A stretch of DNA of 47,193 nt, from NCBI GenBank assembly GCA_902772455.1, contig CACYAW010000032.1, positions 1 to 47,193 on the forward strand. The letters run 5' to 3'. Shown here one piece after another: positions 34,875 through 42,481 of this stretch (within the stretch, counting starts at the first letter, position 1; each line of letters opens with the position of its first letter). Source of the DNA: an uncultured Bacteroidales bacterium (GTDB lineage Bacteria > Bacteroidota > Bacteroidia > Bacteroidales > Muribaculaceae). The notes below the pieces were generated by a model, which did no database searches, had not been told where the DNA came from, and saw only the letters and a list, made by a program, of their open reading frames with translations. The translations under genes were made by a program, and so were the position numbers.

Positions 34875-35405
34875 TTACAGAACCCGGCAGGCGCCGACGT
34901 AACGGCGGCTGTAGTAGGATTCGGTGTTCTTGCTCTCGGTCACGCCGCTGCTGCAAGCCGAATGGATGAAGTGGAAGGTGTTGTCGTCGTTCACCTTGGT
35001 GACGATGCCCACGTGGCCCACGCCACCGCGGCCCGAACGGCCCTGGAAGAACACGAGGTCACCGGGCTGCAGGTCTTTTTGCTTGACGCGCACGCCGTCA
35101 AAGATCTGACCCCTGGATGAGCGGTCGAGCTCGATGCCGAAGCGCTTGAATACGTAACTGGTAAATCCCGAGCAGTCAAAGCCACGAGGCGACATGGCAC
35201 CATAACGGTAAGGCGTGCCACGGAAGCCATAGGCGTACTTGATAACTTGGTCAATGATATTGTTGCGGCTGTTCTGCTCTAATTGTTCAAGAACAGTGCC
35301 TTGTTTGCGGTTACTCAGCAGCTGAGATTGTGCTGTGAAGCATGAAAGGGAAATTGCAAAAACTACAAATAATGATGTTAAACGTATTTTGTTGATAAAA
35401 CTCAT
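34875..35405 (-). CDS. NlpC/P60 family cell-wall hydrolase
   Basis: The 176-residue protein has a signal peptide (about 1-27, ending FTAQSQ) and one NlpC/P60 domain. The catalytic Cys is C78 in RGFDCSGFTSYVF, with H131 in GVGHVGIV and H148 in FIHSA completing the site. PGDLVFFQG is typical of the fold. Such enzymes cut peptide stems of peptidoglycan in the periplasm. The transcript appears to have a long leader, about 170 bases, with several hairpins. Confidence 0.92.
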   Translation of the reverse strand: MSFINKIRLTSLFVVFAISLSCFTAQSQLLSNRKQGTVLEQLEQNSRNNIIDQVIKYAYGFRGTPYRYGAMSPRGFDCSGFTSYVFKRFGIELDRSSRGQIFDGVRVKQKDLQPGDLVFFQGRSGRGGVGHVGIVTKVNDDNTFHFIHSACSSGVTESKNTESYYSRRYVGACRVL

Positions 35406-35414
35406 AAATAATTA

Positions 35415-35530
35415 TTTTAGAGGACTGGAAGTTTCGCTCCATCGAGCGGTCCCTTCGTCAAGGGCATCGTGAACGATGACAATGCCGTGCGCCCTGGTTT
35501 GTTCTCTAATCAGATAGGCGGTGCCTCAAC
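35415..35530 (-). promoter_or_regulatory. Hairpin-rich 5' leader of the NlpC/P60 gene
   Basis: On the minus strand the leader contains a nested hairpin, AGGGC...GCCCT enclosing GCAT...ATGC and CATCG-TTCA-CGATG. A second hairpin, CGCTC-GATG-GAGCG, follows. GAGG at 5' and CCTC at 3' could close the whole. It matches no riboswitch class I can name. A regulatory RNA role is inference. Confidence 0.4.
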
Positions 35531-35584
35531 AAAAAAAGAACCAATTCTTTTATCTGTGTGCGGCTTGCACTATCTTTCACGCTG

Positions 35585-35592
35585 CAAAGGTA
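35585..35592 (-). promoter_or_regulatory. Candidate -7 box of the NlpC/P60 gene
   Basis: The minus strand reads TACCTTTG, a perfect TAnnTTTG, 179 bases before the start codon, implying a leader of about 170 bases. Confidence 0.5.
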
Positions 35593-35830
35593 GGGCAATA
35601 CCGTAACGCAGCCAAACTCCTTAAACACTTGTAAACATTTTACCGAAAATGGTATTTTAGGCCGACTGTTCCACGCAAATTCCCTTATAACAGTGCTTCG
35701 CGGCATGTCCCGAAGTTTAAATTTTGGAAATTAAAAATGAAAAAGTTTACACTTTTTAACAATAAATGGCATCCTATAAGATTTATTTTTTGAATTTTTG
35801 CTATCAAAACCAGCCTTCAAGTGAAGTAAA

Positions 35831-35868
35831 AGGCCTCGTCGAATTGCAAAATGCAATCGCCAAGGCCT
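35831..35868 (-). terminator. Terminator after the beta-helix/LRR/dockerin gene
   Basis: An imperfect hairpin, AGGCCT...TTGCA / TGCAA...AGGCCT, is followed by TTTTA on the minus strand and by GTTTTA on the plus strand. It lies about 100 bases beyond the stop of the gene ending at 35969. Confidence 0.7.
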
Positions 35869-35968
35869 GTTTTATTAAAAAAGTGATTTTTGCTCCCCAA
35901 ATGGGATGATTCAGTCGATGCTATTCGCCGTGGAACAATAGCTAAAAATGCAGGGCGAGTGCTGTCGG

Positions 35969-38146
35969 TTAATGATTGCTCAGCAACATGTCAACCAGTG
36001 CGGTCACGTCACTGATGTTGACGCTGCTGTCGCCATTGACATCGGCGGCGGCCGGAGCGGTACCGCCAGCGAGCAACAGGTCGACGAGGGCGGTCACGTC
36101 GCTGATGTTGACGCTGCCGTCGCCATTCACATCGCCGATGAGGCTTGTAACTACTATCTCGTCCCAGATTGAGCCATTGTACTGATAGGGCGTCCAGTTC
36201 TTGTCATTGGCGACGGCGACGTGGGAGGCGTTGAAGACATTCACCTCCCCGCTGTCGTAAAGCACGCGCAGGTTTCCTGCTGTAGTCGCGCTGCGGTCGG
36301 GAAGACTGTTGACGAGTGCTGTCATGCCTTCCTGGGTGAAATAGTTGCGGTAGCAGTACAGTTGCTGCAACTGTGTGCATGACGAGATGTCAAGCGATGC
36401 CAAGTGGTTGGAGTAGCAGTAGAGTTTTTGCAGACTTGTGCAACCCGTGAGGTTAAGTACGGTCAGTGCATTTTCTGAACACAGGAGCGTCGTCAAGAGG
36501 GCGTTATCCGACACGTTCAATGACGTCAACCTTGACAGGCCGTACAGCGTGAGAGTGGCGAATTTATTGTTGCTGCACTCCAGGACCCGCAGGTTGTCTG
36601 GCGGAGTGAGCGAGATGAGAGCATTGTTCTGGCAATACACGCTTTGCAACTGCACACAATCCCGCAGGTAGAGCGTTCTCAGCGAGTTGGAACGGCAATC
36701 GAGGCCCTGTAGCGAACTACATCCCTCCACGCTGAATTGAGTCAACGCATTGCTGTTGCAGTAGAGCCACTTCAGGGAATAGTTGTCATTGAGATACAGG
36801 GTCTTGAGTTTCTCTTTGCCTGTTATCGAAAAGACTGTCATCTGGCTGCCAGTGCAGTAGATCTCTTCAATCTGGTGGCATCCGTCGAGGTCAAGCTCTG
36901 CCAGGTTGTTATCATAGCTGGTAAATTTCTTTAGCTGTTTGCAGTCGGTTAGATTGAGTCTTCCCAAATAATTATAGCTGCAGTCCAGTTCCTGTAGCTG
37001 ATTGCAGCCATCCAGGTAGAGGGATGTCAGACTATTGTTGTTACACAGGAGTTTGGTCAGCGATGCGTTGTTTTTTACATCCAGGGTGGTCATAAGCGGC
37101 AAGTTGGAGATATCGAGTGACGTGAAGGCGTTGTTTCTGCAATATAGCGACAGCAGCTTGGTGCATGCCGACACGTTGAGCGTGGTGAGATTGTTGTCCG
37201 AGCAATTCAGCGCCTCCACTCCGGTAAGTAGCTCGATACCCTTGAGGTTGGAGATGTTGCGGCCGTTTACGTAGACCCCCGTGCAATTGTTGACTTCACT
37301 TGTGGTCATGTAGCCCAAGGGATAGTTCAAGAGCATGTAGGAACGGAAGTTGGCGTCGGGAAAAGTGTTGCTATTAATCAGTACCGCATAATTGTCAGTA
37401 ATGTGGATGGTTTTATCATAAATCAGGCTGCCGTCCTTGATAATGCCCTGGTAGGAATTACTGTAGTGGGCATCCGATGGCGATGCGACTGCCTCGCTGC
37501 CATTGAAGGTCATGGCGGCCAGATTTGAAGCGACGGGGTAGCTGCTGTTACTCGTTGCCTTGAGGACGATGTGGCTGCCCGCATTCACGGTCACGCGTGC
37601 CCAGTCATACAGGGCGCCCTTCTTGCCCGATGCCTCGACATTGACGTTGGTAAAGGTCAATGTGCTCGAGCTGCTTGTACCCTTGCCCTCAAAGCCATAC
37701 TTGTCGTTGGTAGACTTCACGATCAGTTTGCCGGGGCCGGAGACGGTAACTGCCACGTTGTTGCTGTACACGCCACCCTCGGTGCCGCCGGTGACGGTGG
37801 TCGTGCCGCTGGACACGACGATTGAACCCGGCTGATTGAAGCGGATGACCGACGCCGACGAGGCGCTCAGGGTGTTGGTGCCTACGAGCTTGATGATCAG
37901 TCCCGAGCGGTCACTCTGGACGGCGCGGTTGTCGGTACCCGTGCGTGTAATGGTGACATTGGTCAGCGTCAACGTGTTGTTACTCGGTGTAAACACCGCG
38001 GTACCGCTGGTGATGTTGCTGCCCGTGATGTTGCTGCAGTTGTCACTGGTGACTCTCACGCCACCCACATAGAAGTTGTAATCGGTTGCTGCCTGTGCCG
38101 CGATTGTCGTTACAAGCAACAGAATCAGTAGTACAGATTTTTTCAT
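35969..38146 (-). CDS. Surface protein: beta-helix-like N-terminus, LRR array, C-terminal dockerin-like repeats
   Basis: The 725-residue protein has a signal peptide (MKKSVLLILLLVTTIAAQA). Residues about 21-260 are Ser/Thr/Asn/Val-rich strands (TLTLTNVTITRTGTDNRAV, IVVSSGTTTVTGGTEGGV) that look like a right-handed beta-helix, resembling Cthe_2159-type carbohydrate-binding proteins, though I am not sure. Residues about 290-620 are internalin/TpLRR-like repeats of about 21 residues (LYCRNNAFTSLDIS, LDCSYNYLGRLNLTDC) with many Cys and Asn. The C-terminus has two dockerin-like repeats, GDVNGDGSVNISDVTALVDLLL and ADVNGDSSVNISDVTALVDMLL. A promoter box is at 38216-38223. It is a different LRR class from the BspA types in this window but shares their C-terminal module. 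Confidence 0.87.
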   Translation of the reverse strand: MKKSVLLILLLVTTIAAQAATDYNFYVGGVRVTSDNCSNITGSNITSGTAVFTPSNNTLTLTNVTITRTGTDNRAVQSDRSGLIIKLVGTNTLSASSASVIRFNQPGSIVVSSGTTTVTGGTEGGVYSNNVAVTVSGPGKLIVKSTNDKYGFEGKGTSSSSTLTFTNVNVEASGKKGALYDWARVTVNAGSHIVLKATSNSSYPVASNLAAMTFNGSEAVASPSDAHYSNSYQGIIKDGSLIYDKTIHITDNYAVLINSNTFPDANFRSYMLLNYPLGYMTTSEVNNCTGVYVNGRNISNLKGIELLTGVEALNCSDNNLTTLNVSACTKLLSLYCRNNAFTSLDISNLPLMTTLDVKNNASLTKLLCNNNSLTSLYLDGCNQLQELDCSYNYLGRLNLTDCKQLKKFTSYDNNLAELDLDGCHQIEEIYCTGSQMTVFSITGKEKLKTLYLNDNYSLKWLYCNSNALTQFSVEGCSSLQGLDCRSNSLRTLYLRDCVQLQSVYCQNNALISLTPPDNLRVLECSNNKFATLTLYGLSRLTSLNVSDNALLTTLLCSENALTVLNLTGCTSLQKLYCYSNHLASLDISSCTQLQQLYCYRNYFTQEGMTALVNSLPDRSATTAGNLRVLYDSGEVNVFNASHVAVANDKNWTPYQYNGSIWDEIVVTSLIGDVNGDGSVNISDVTALVDLLLAGGTAPAAADVNGDSSVNISDVTALVDMLLSNH

Positions 38147-38215
38147 AATATCATGTGATTATGAAGTGAATAATAATCCTAATACAATAAAAATGCAAAC
38201 CAAATATTTGATTTG

Positions 38216-38223
38216 CAAAGTTA
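38216..38223 (-). promoter_or_regulatory. Candidate -7 box of the beta-helix/LRR gene
   Basis: The minus strand reads TAACTTTG, a perfect TAnnTTTG, 69 bases before the start codon. The AAAGTGT palindrome found before three other surface genes is absent here. Confidence 0.5.
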
Positions 38224-38329
38224 ATGAAAAATATTAAATAATGATACGTTTCTTGTTTGATTTTGCAACGGGGCGTTTTTTTGCCGCTCATGCTGCATGA
38301 GGCTGGCATTACATGCTTGAGGGGGCGGG

Positions 38330-38821
38330 TCAGTTAGAGATGAAGTAGCCGCCGGCGCTGGGCATCACACGGTACTTACGCATGCCCACCTTGTTGTTGA
38401 TGGCTACGCCGTAAACGGGACCGCCGTCACCGGTGAGCGGGTTGTAGTGTGAGCCGCACTTGGGGCATACTGCCTCGAAATTATCGGCATTGATCGATAG
38501 CGTGATATTCGGGTCGATTTCGACGGGGCATGCCATGTCATAGGCTAGGGGGGCATCGATGCCCATCATCAGCAACACGCCGCCAAAGCCGGTGTAGGTG
38601 TTGACGTTATAGGGGAAATTCGCAGGAATTTTTTTCTCGCGGTTGAAGATCTGGTATTCCCCCATGCCGTGGACACCATAGGTGTTCCACATGGCATAGT
38701 TGCCCAGGTCAATGCGCACAATGAAGCTGGGGATGCTTTTGTTGTCAATCCTGTCGCAGCTGCCACACAGTGCCAGTAGCATGATGGCGGCGGTAATCGC
38801 TAAAAACTTTGTCTTTTTCAT
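38330..38821 (-). CDS. Rieske-like lipoprotein with incomplete cluster ligands
   Basis: The 163-residue product has a lipoprotein-type signal (LLALCGSC, probable lipidated Cys at 22). The mature domain resembles a Rieske fold: ACPVE at 97-101 and CPKCGSHYNPLTGDGGPV at 119-136, where a true Rieske protein has CxH and CxxH. Here C122 and H125 give the second CxxH, but in the first box the His is replaced by Val (C98-P-V100). A normal [2Fe-2S] cluster with two His ligands is therefore unlikely. C119 with C122 could instead bind a metal. Function unknown; the fold is inferred. Confidence 0.7.
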   Translation of the reverse strand: MKKTKFLAITAAIMLLALCGSCDRIDNKSIPSFIVRIDLGNYAMWNTYGVHGMGEYQIFNREKKIPANFPYNVNTYTGFGGVLLMMGIDAPLAYDMACPVEIDPNITLSINADNFEAVCPKCGSHYNPLTGDGGPVYGVAINNKVGMRKYRVMPSAGGYFISN

Positions 38822-38893
38822 TTCTTAGGCAATTATTATGACTATTAAACGCAAAAAATGGTCTATAGATTGTAAGAATTGGGAAAAAATAAA

Positions 38894-38901
38894 TAATTTT
38901 G
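38894..38901 (+). promoter_or_regulatory. Candidate -7 box of the glycosyltransferase gene
   Basis: TAATTTTG matches TAnnTTTG, 21 bases before the ATG at 38923. This makes the in-frame TTG at 38899 an unlikely start. Confidence 0.55.
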
Positions 38902-38922
38902 CGTCCACTTAAACATTATTAT

Positions 38923-39678
38923 ATGGATCCATTGTTCTCAATCATCACTGTCACATGGAATGCCGCTGGCGTCATCGCTCCAACGCTTGAGAGCGTGCGA
39001 AGCCAATCGAGCAGCGACTATGAGATGCTGATTGTCGATGGCGCGTCCACCGACGACACGCTGTCCATCGTCGGTCAGTCGTCCATCGCGTCATTGCGTG
39101 TGTTCAGTGAGCCCGACAAGGGCTTGTATGATGCCATGAACAAGGGTATTGCCTGGGCGCGCGGGCGTTATCTCATTTTCCTGAATGCGGGCGATGCCTT
39201 TGCCGATGATGCCGTGTTGGCGCGCTTGGCGCGTCTGGCAACTGATGACCCTGGGGTGATTTATGGTCAGACCCAGCTGGTTGACGGCGCCCGCAACGTG
39301 GTGGGGAAGCGACACTTAACGGCACCCAAGCGCCTGACGGCCGACAGCTTCCTCAACGGCATGGTGGTGTGCCACCAGGCTTTTATCGCACGTAGGGACC
39401 TGGTGCCGCAATACGACCTGCAATACCGGCTGAGCGGAGACTATGACTGGTGCATCAAGGTGCTGCGCCAGTCCCCGCACAATGCCTATGCCGGCGATGC
39501 CCCGATTATCAGCTACCTGGCCGACGGCATGACCACGCGCCACCATCGCGCCTCGTTATGGGAGCGTTACCGCATCATGTGCCGTCACTACGGAGCCTTC
39601 AGGGCGACCATGAGCCATTTGGGATTTATTCCCCGATATGTGAAACGCCGCATGAGCGGTGCTGCCAACAGGCAATGA
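38923..39678 (+). CDS. Family 2 glycosyltransferase
   Basis: The 251-residue protein is a GT-A fold inverting glycosyltransferase. The N-terminus SIITVTWNAAGVIAPTLESV and the nucleotide-sugar segment EMLIVDGASTDDTLSIV are typical. EPDKGLYDAMNKGIAWARGRYLIFLNAGD carries the D-x-D-like region, and LSGDYDWCIKVL holds the likely catalytic Asp. It resembles WcaA/WcaE-like enzymes that add a sugar to a surface polysaccharide. It stands alone before the PBP gene (40 bases apart), with no polysaccharide cluster in the window, so the substrate is unknown. Confidence 0.9.
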   Translation: MDPLFSIITVTWNAAGVIAPTLESVRSQSSSDYEMLIVDGASTDDTLSIVGQSSIASLRVFSEPDKGLYDAMNKGIAWARGRYLIFLNAGDAFADDAVLARLARLATDDPGVIYGQTQLVDGARNVVGKRHLTAPKRLTADSFLNGMVVCHQAFIARRDLVPQYDLQYRLSGDYDWCIKVLRQSPHNAYAGDAPIISYLADGMTTRHHRASLWERYRIMCRHYGAFRATMSHLGFIPRYVKRRMSGAANRQ

Positions 39679-39718
39679 CCTGTACCAACCAACAATCATT
39701 AACCTCAACTACTTGCAC

Positions 39719-42151
39719 ATGGAGAAACATCAGACTGGAAATATCATCACCCGCAACTGGCATCGGTTCAAGATATGGTACAAAGGATTGTACCGCGGGC
39801 GTCCGTGGTGGGTCAAGACGCTTGCCGCCCTGGGAACTTTCATCGTGTTGTTCCTGCTTTATCTGATAGCGGTGGACTTCAACTTGCTGTGGCTCTTCGG
39901 CAAATCGCCCAGCACCTACAGCATCATGCATCCCCGCAATCCCGAGGCCAGCTACCTTTACAGTGCTGACGGCAAGACGATTGGCAAATACTATGATGAG
40001 AACCGCACGCCGGTGCCCTACGACTCAATCAACCCGCAGTTTTTCCAAGTGCTCATCGATACCGAGGACGAGCGTTTCTATCTCCATCACGGTATCGACT
40101 TCGGCGGCCTCGGTGCCGCTGTCAAGGATCTGGTGCTGCATGGCCGTCCCCGCGGTGCCAGCACGATCACGCAGCAGCTTGTGAAGAATATGTTCCGCAC
40201 GCGCAGTGACTACTCTACGGGTCTGTTGGGCTACATCCCTGGCGTGAAGATGCTTATCATGAAGAGCAAGGAGTGGATTATCGCCACCAAGTTGGAGATT
40301 TTCTACAGCAAGAAGGAAATCCTGGAGATGTATGCCAACACGGTGGACTTTGGCAGTAACGCTTATGGCATCAAGACGGCCGCCAATACCTACTTCAAAA
40401 CGACGCCCCGACACCTCAAACTGGAGGAGAGCGCAGTGCTTGTGGGTCTGCTCAAGGCCACGAGCACCTATAATCCCCGCATTAACCCCAAGAACAGCCT
40501 GCGCCGCCGCAACCAGGTGCTCAAGAACATGGTCAAGCGCGGAGACTTGACCGACCTGCAGTATGACTCGGTGTCCTCGTTGCCCATCGACCTGAAATAT
40601 ACCCTCGAAACCAACTACGATGGCGTGGCTCCCTACTTCCGCGAGGCCGTGGCACGTGAGATCGAGGATATTGCCAAGGCCAAGGGCGTCAAGCTGGACC
40701 TGGAGCGTGACGGTCTCAAGATTTATACCACGCTCGACTCCAAGATGCAGGAGTATGCCGAGCAGGCCGTGAGCGAGAAGATGAAGATTGTGCAGCACAA
40801 CTTCAAGAACCACTGGGGCGACAACGATTGCTGGCTTGACGAGAACAACCAGCCTATTGCCGGCTTTGTCGAGGACAAGGCGCGCAACACGCCCATCTAC
40901 CATGAGCTGCTGGCCCGTTATCCCAATGACCTGGACTCGGTCAACTATTACATGAACCAGCCCCACATGGTGCATCTGTTTGACTACGAGAACGACTCGC
41001 TCTACATGGAGATGAGTTCTATAGACTCGGTGCGTTACATGCTGCACTTCATGCACTGCGGCTTCATTGCCATGGAGCCCAGCAACGGCCATGTCAAGGC
41101 ATGGGTGGGCGATGTGGACTTTGACACCTGGAAATATGACAAGGTGCGCGCTAAGCACCAGCCTGGCTCCACCTTCAAACTCTTTGTCTATGCCATGGCG
41201 ATGGAACGTGGCCTTGTGCCTTGTGACCGCCGCCTTGACGAGTATATCGACACCCTGGTCTATAATGAGGAGAAGCATGAGCTGGAGCACTGGCGTCCCA
41301 CCAATGCCAACGGCACCTTCTCTGGGTCACAGATGACGTTGCGCTCGGCCTTTGCCCAAAGTATCAATAGCGTCACCGTGCGAGTAGGCACCGAAGTGGG
41401 CTTCGGCGAAATTGCCCAGCTAGCCCGCGACATGGGCATCAATTCGCCCATGGAAGCCAAGCCCGCCCTCTCGCTGGGAGCCAGCGATGTGGACCTGATG
41501 GAGCTTGTCAACTCCTATTGCACGGTGGTGAACGACGGCATGCGCAACGACCCGATACTCGTCACGCGCATCGTGGACCGCGACGGCAAGGAAATCTACC
41601 GCGCCCCCTCTCATCAGGAGCGCGCCATGGCCTACCGCTCGGCATGGCTTATGCAGCAGATGCTGCTGGCTTGCCGCACCGATGCCGGAGGCACCGCCAT
41701 GGCCCTCAACGGCTATATCACCCGTCCGCTCTATGACGTGGACCTGGGCGGCAAGACGGGCACCAGCAACCGCCACGCCGATGCGTGGTTCGTCGCTGTG
41801 TCGCCAGCACTGGTGTGCGGTGCATGGGTGGGCGGCGAATACCGCCAGATCCACTTCCGTTGGGGCTCGCTGGGGCAGGGTAGCCGCACGGCATTGCCCA
41901 TCTGCGGCCGTTTCCTGCAGCTTGTGCTGAGCGACCCGCAGTTCCAGCGCTACCACCAGCGCTTCCAGCCCGCCAAGGAGCCCATCAATGCCGACCTCTA
42001 CTCGGGCTGCTCATCAATCGCTCCTGTCGAGGAGTTCGATTCTACCATGCTGGACATGGAGAACGACTCGCTGTTCGTTCCCCTCACCGATGATATCAAT
42101 AATAACGAGAAATTGCATATCGAGGATCCCGCTGTCCCCGACTCAGTATAA
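39719..42151 (+). CDS. mrcA: Penicillin-binding protein 1A (glycosyltransferase/transpeptidase)
   Basis: This is a class A PBP that polymerises and cross-links peptidoglycan in the periplasm. The 810 residues begin with a cytoplasmic tail and one membrane anchor (about 35-57). The GT51 domain follows, with catalytic E116 in EDERFYLHHG and the GASTITQQLVKN motif (147-157). The transpeptidase domain has S484-T-F-K487 (SxxK), S548-I-N550 (SxN) and K679-T-G-T682 (KTGT). All catalytic motifs are intact. The start at 39719 is chosen because ATGs further up would add an unneeded leader overlapping the glycosyltransferase gene. A palindromic terminator follows. Confidence 0.95.
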   Translation: MEKHQTGNIITRNWHRFKIWYKGLYRGRPWWVKTLAALGTFIVLFLLYLIAVDFNLLWLFGKSPSTYSIMHPRNPEASYLYSADGKTIGKYYDENRTPVPYDSINPQFFQVLIDTEDERFYLHHGIDFGGLGAAVKDLVLHGRPRGASTITQQLVKNMFRTRSDYSTGLLGYIPGVKMLIMKSKEWIIATKLEIFYSKKEILEMYANTVDFGSNAYGIKTAANTYFKTTPRHLKLEESAVLVGLLKATSTYNPRINPKNSLRRRNQVLKNMVKRGDLTDLQYDSVSSLPIDLKYTLETNYDGVAPYFREAVAREIEDIAKAKGVKLDLERDGLKIYTTLDSKMQEYAEQAVSEKMKIVQHNFKNHWGDNDCWLDENNQPIAGFVEDKARNTPIYHELLARYPNDLDSVNYYMNQPHMVHLFDYENDSLYMEMSSIDSVRYMLHFMHCGFIAMEPSNGHVKAWVGDVDFDTWKYDKVRAKHQPGSTFKLFVYAMAMERGLVPCDRRLDEYIDTLVYNEEKHELEHWRPTNANGTFSGSQMTLRSAFAQSINSVTVRVGTEVGFGEIAQLARDMGINSPMEAKPALSLGASDVDLMELVNSYCTVVNDGMRNDPILVTRIVDRDGKEIYRAPSHQERAMAYRSAWLMQQMLLACRTDAGGTAMALNGYITRPLYDVDLGGKTGTSNRHADAWFVAVSPALVCGAWVGGEYRQIHFRWGSLGQGSRTALPICGRFLQLVLSDPQFQRYHQRFQPAKEPINADLYSGCSSIAPVEEFDSTMLDMENDSLFVPLTDDINNNEKLHIEDPAVPDSV

Positions 42152-42182
42152 AGGACTTATTGACATGATGACGATAATGAAA

Positions 42183-42204
42183 CTCAGGATGGCGCCATCC
42201 TGAG
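42183..42204 (+). terminator. Terminator after the PBP gene
   Basis: A perfect 22-base palindrome, CTCAGGATGGC / GCCATCCTGAG, is followed by CTTTC. It lies 31 bases after the PBP stop codon. Confidence 0.65.
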
Positions 42205-42285
42205 CTTTCAGGCATTGTGTCATGACGGTATGGCCTGCATGATGATTGTTGGAAAAATCGGATAAAGTATCATAGCCTGGATGAC

Positions 42286-42310
42286 AAAAGTGTAAAATTT
42301 TTTGACACAA
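42286..42310. promoter_or_regulatory. Palindromic operator candidate, copy 2
   Basis: AAAGTGT-N11-ACACAAA, spacer AAAATTTTTTG. It lies 68 bases before the -7 box at 42379. The right half-site is extended by a second inverted repeat that follows directly. Confidence 0.65.
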
Positions 42311-42378
42311 AAGTGAGAAAATTTCACTTTTGGCGTGCTTTTAAATGGAAAAATGAAAAACAGTTGTGATTGTGTTAG

Positions 42379-42386
42379 TATTTTTG
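42379..42386 (+). promoter_or_regulatory. Candidate -7 box of the giant LRR gene
   Basis: TATTTTTG matches TAnnTTTG, 95 bases before the ATG. A -33 box at good spacing is not evident. Confidence 0.45.
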
Positions 42387-42481
42387 TCTTGGAAATGAAA
42401 TAGAGTCTCTAAATAGAGTGCATGATGAATGCTGCAAAGATGTACTGATGATGATTTGTTTAACTTTAAATATTATGAGTG

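Larger units (their letters stand above)
35406..35968. other. 563-bp intergenic region: NlpC leader, repeat-like promoter copy, terminator
   Basis: From right to left it holds the terminator of the LRR gene (35831-35868), an AT-rich stretch with GTTTACACTTTTT (about 35745-35757), and the NlpC promoter box at 35585-35592. Then come a diverged copy of the 31741 repeat on the plus strand (about 35550-35580) and the hairpin-rich leader of the NlpC gene. I see no protein gene. Confidence 0.6.
42152..42481. other. 330-bp intergenic region with terminator and two inverted repeats
   Basis: It holds the PBP terminator (42183-42204), the operator candidate (42286-42310), a second inverted repeat CAAAAGTGA / TCACTTTTG (42307-42315 with 42323-42331) that overlaps its right half, and a -7 box at 42379-42386. 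No gene is seen. Confidence 0.65.

Noticed and set aside
35415-35530. Cyclic di-AMP riboswitch before a cell-wall hydrolase
   Set aside because: The conserved motifs I remember for that class are not visible, and the class is not typical of Bacteroidota.
35745-35757. Fourth copy of the AAAGTGT operator (GTTTACACTTTTT)
   Set aside because: Only one half-site matches, and its distance to the nearest promoter box (more than 150 bases) does not fit the other three.
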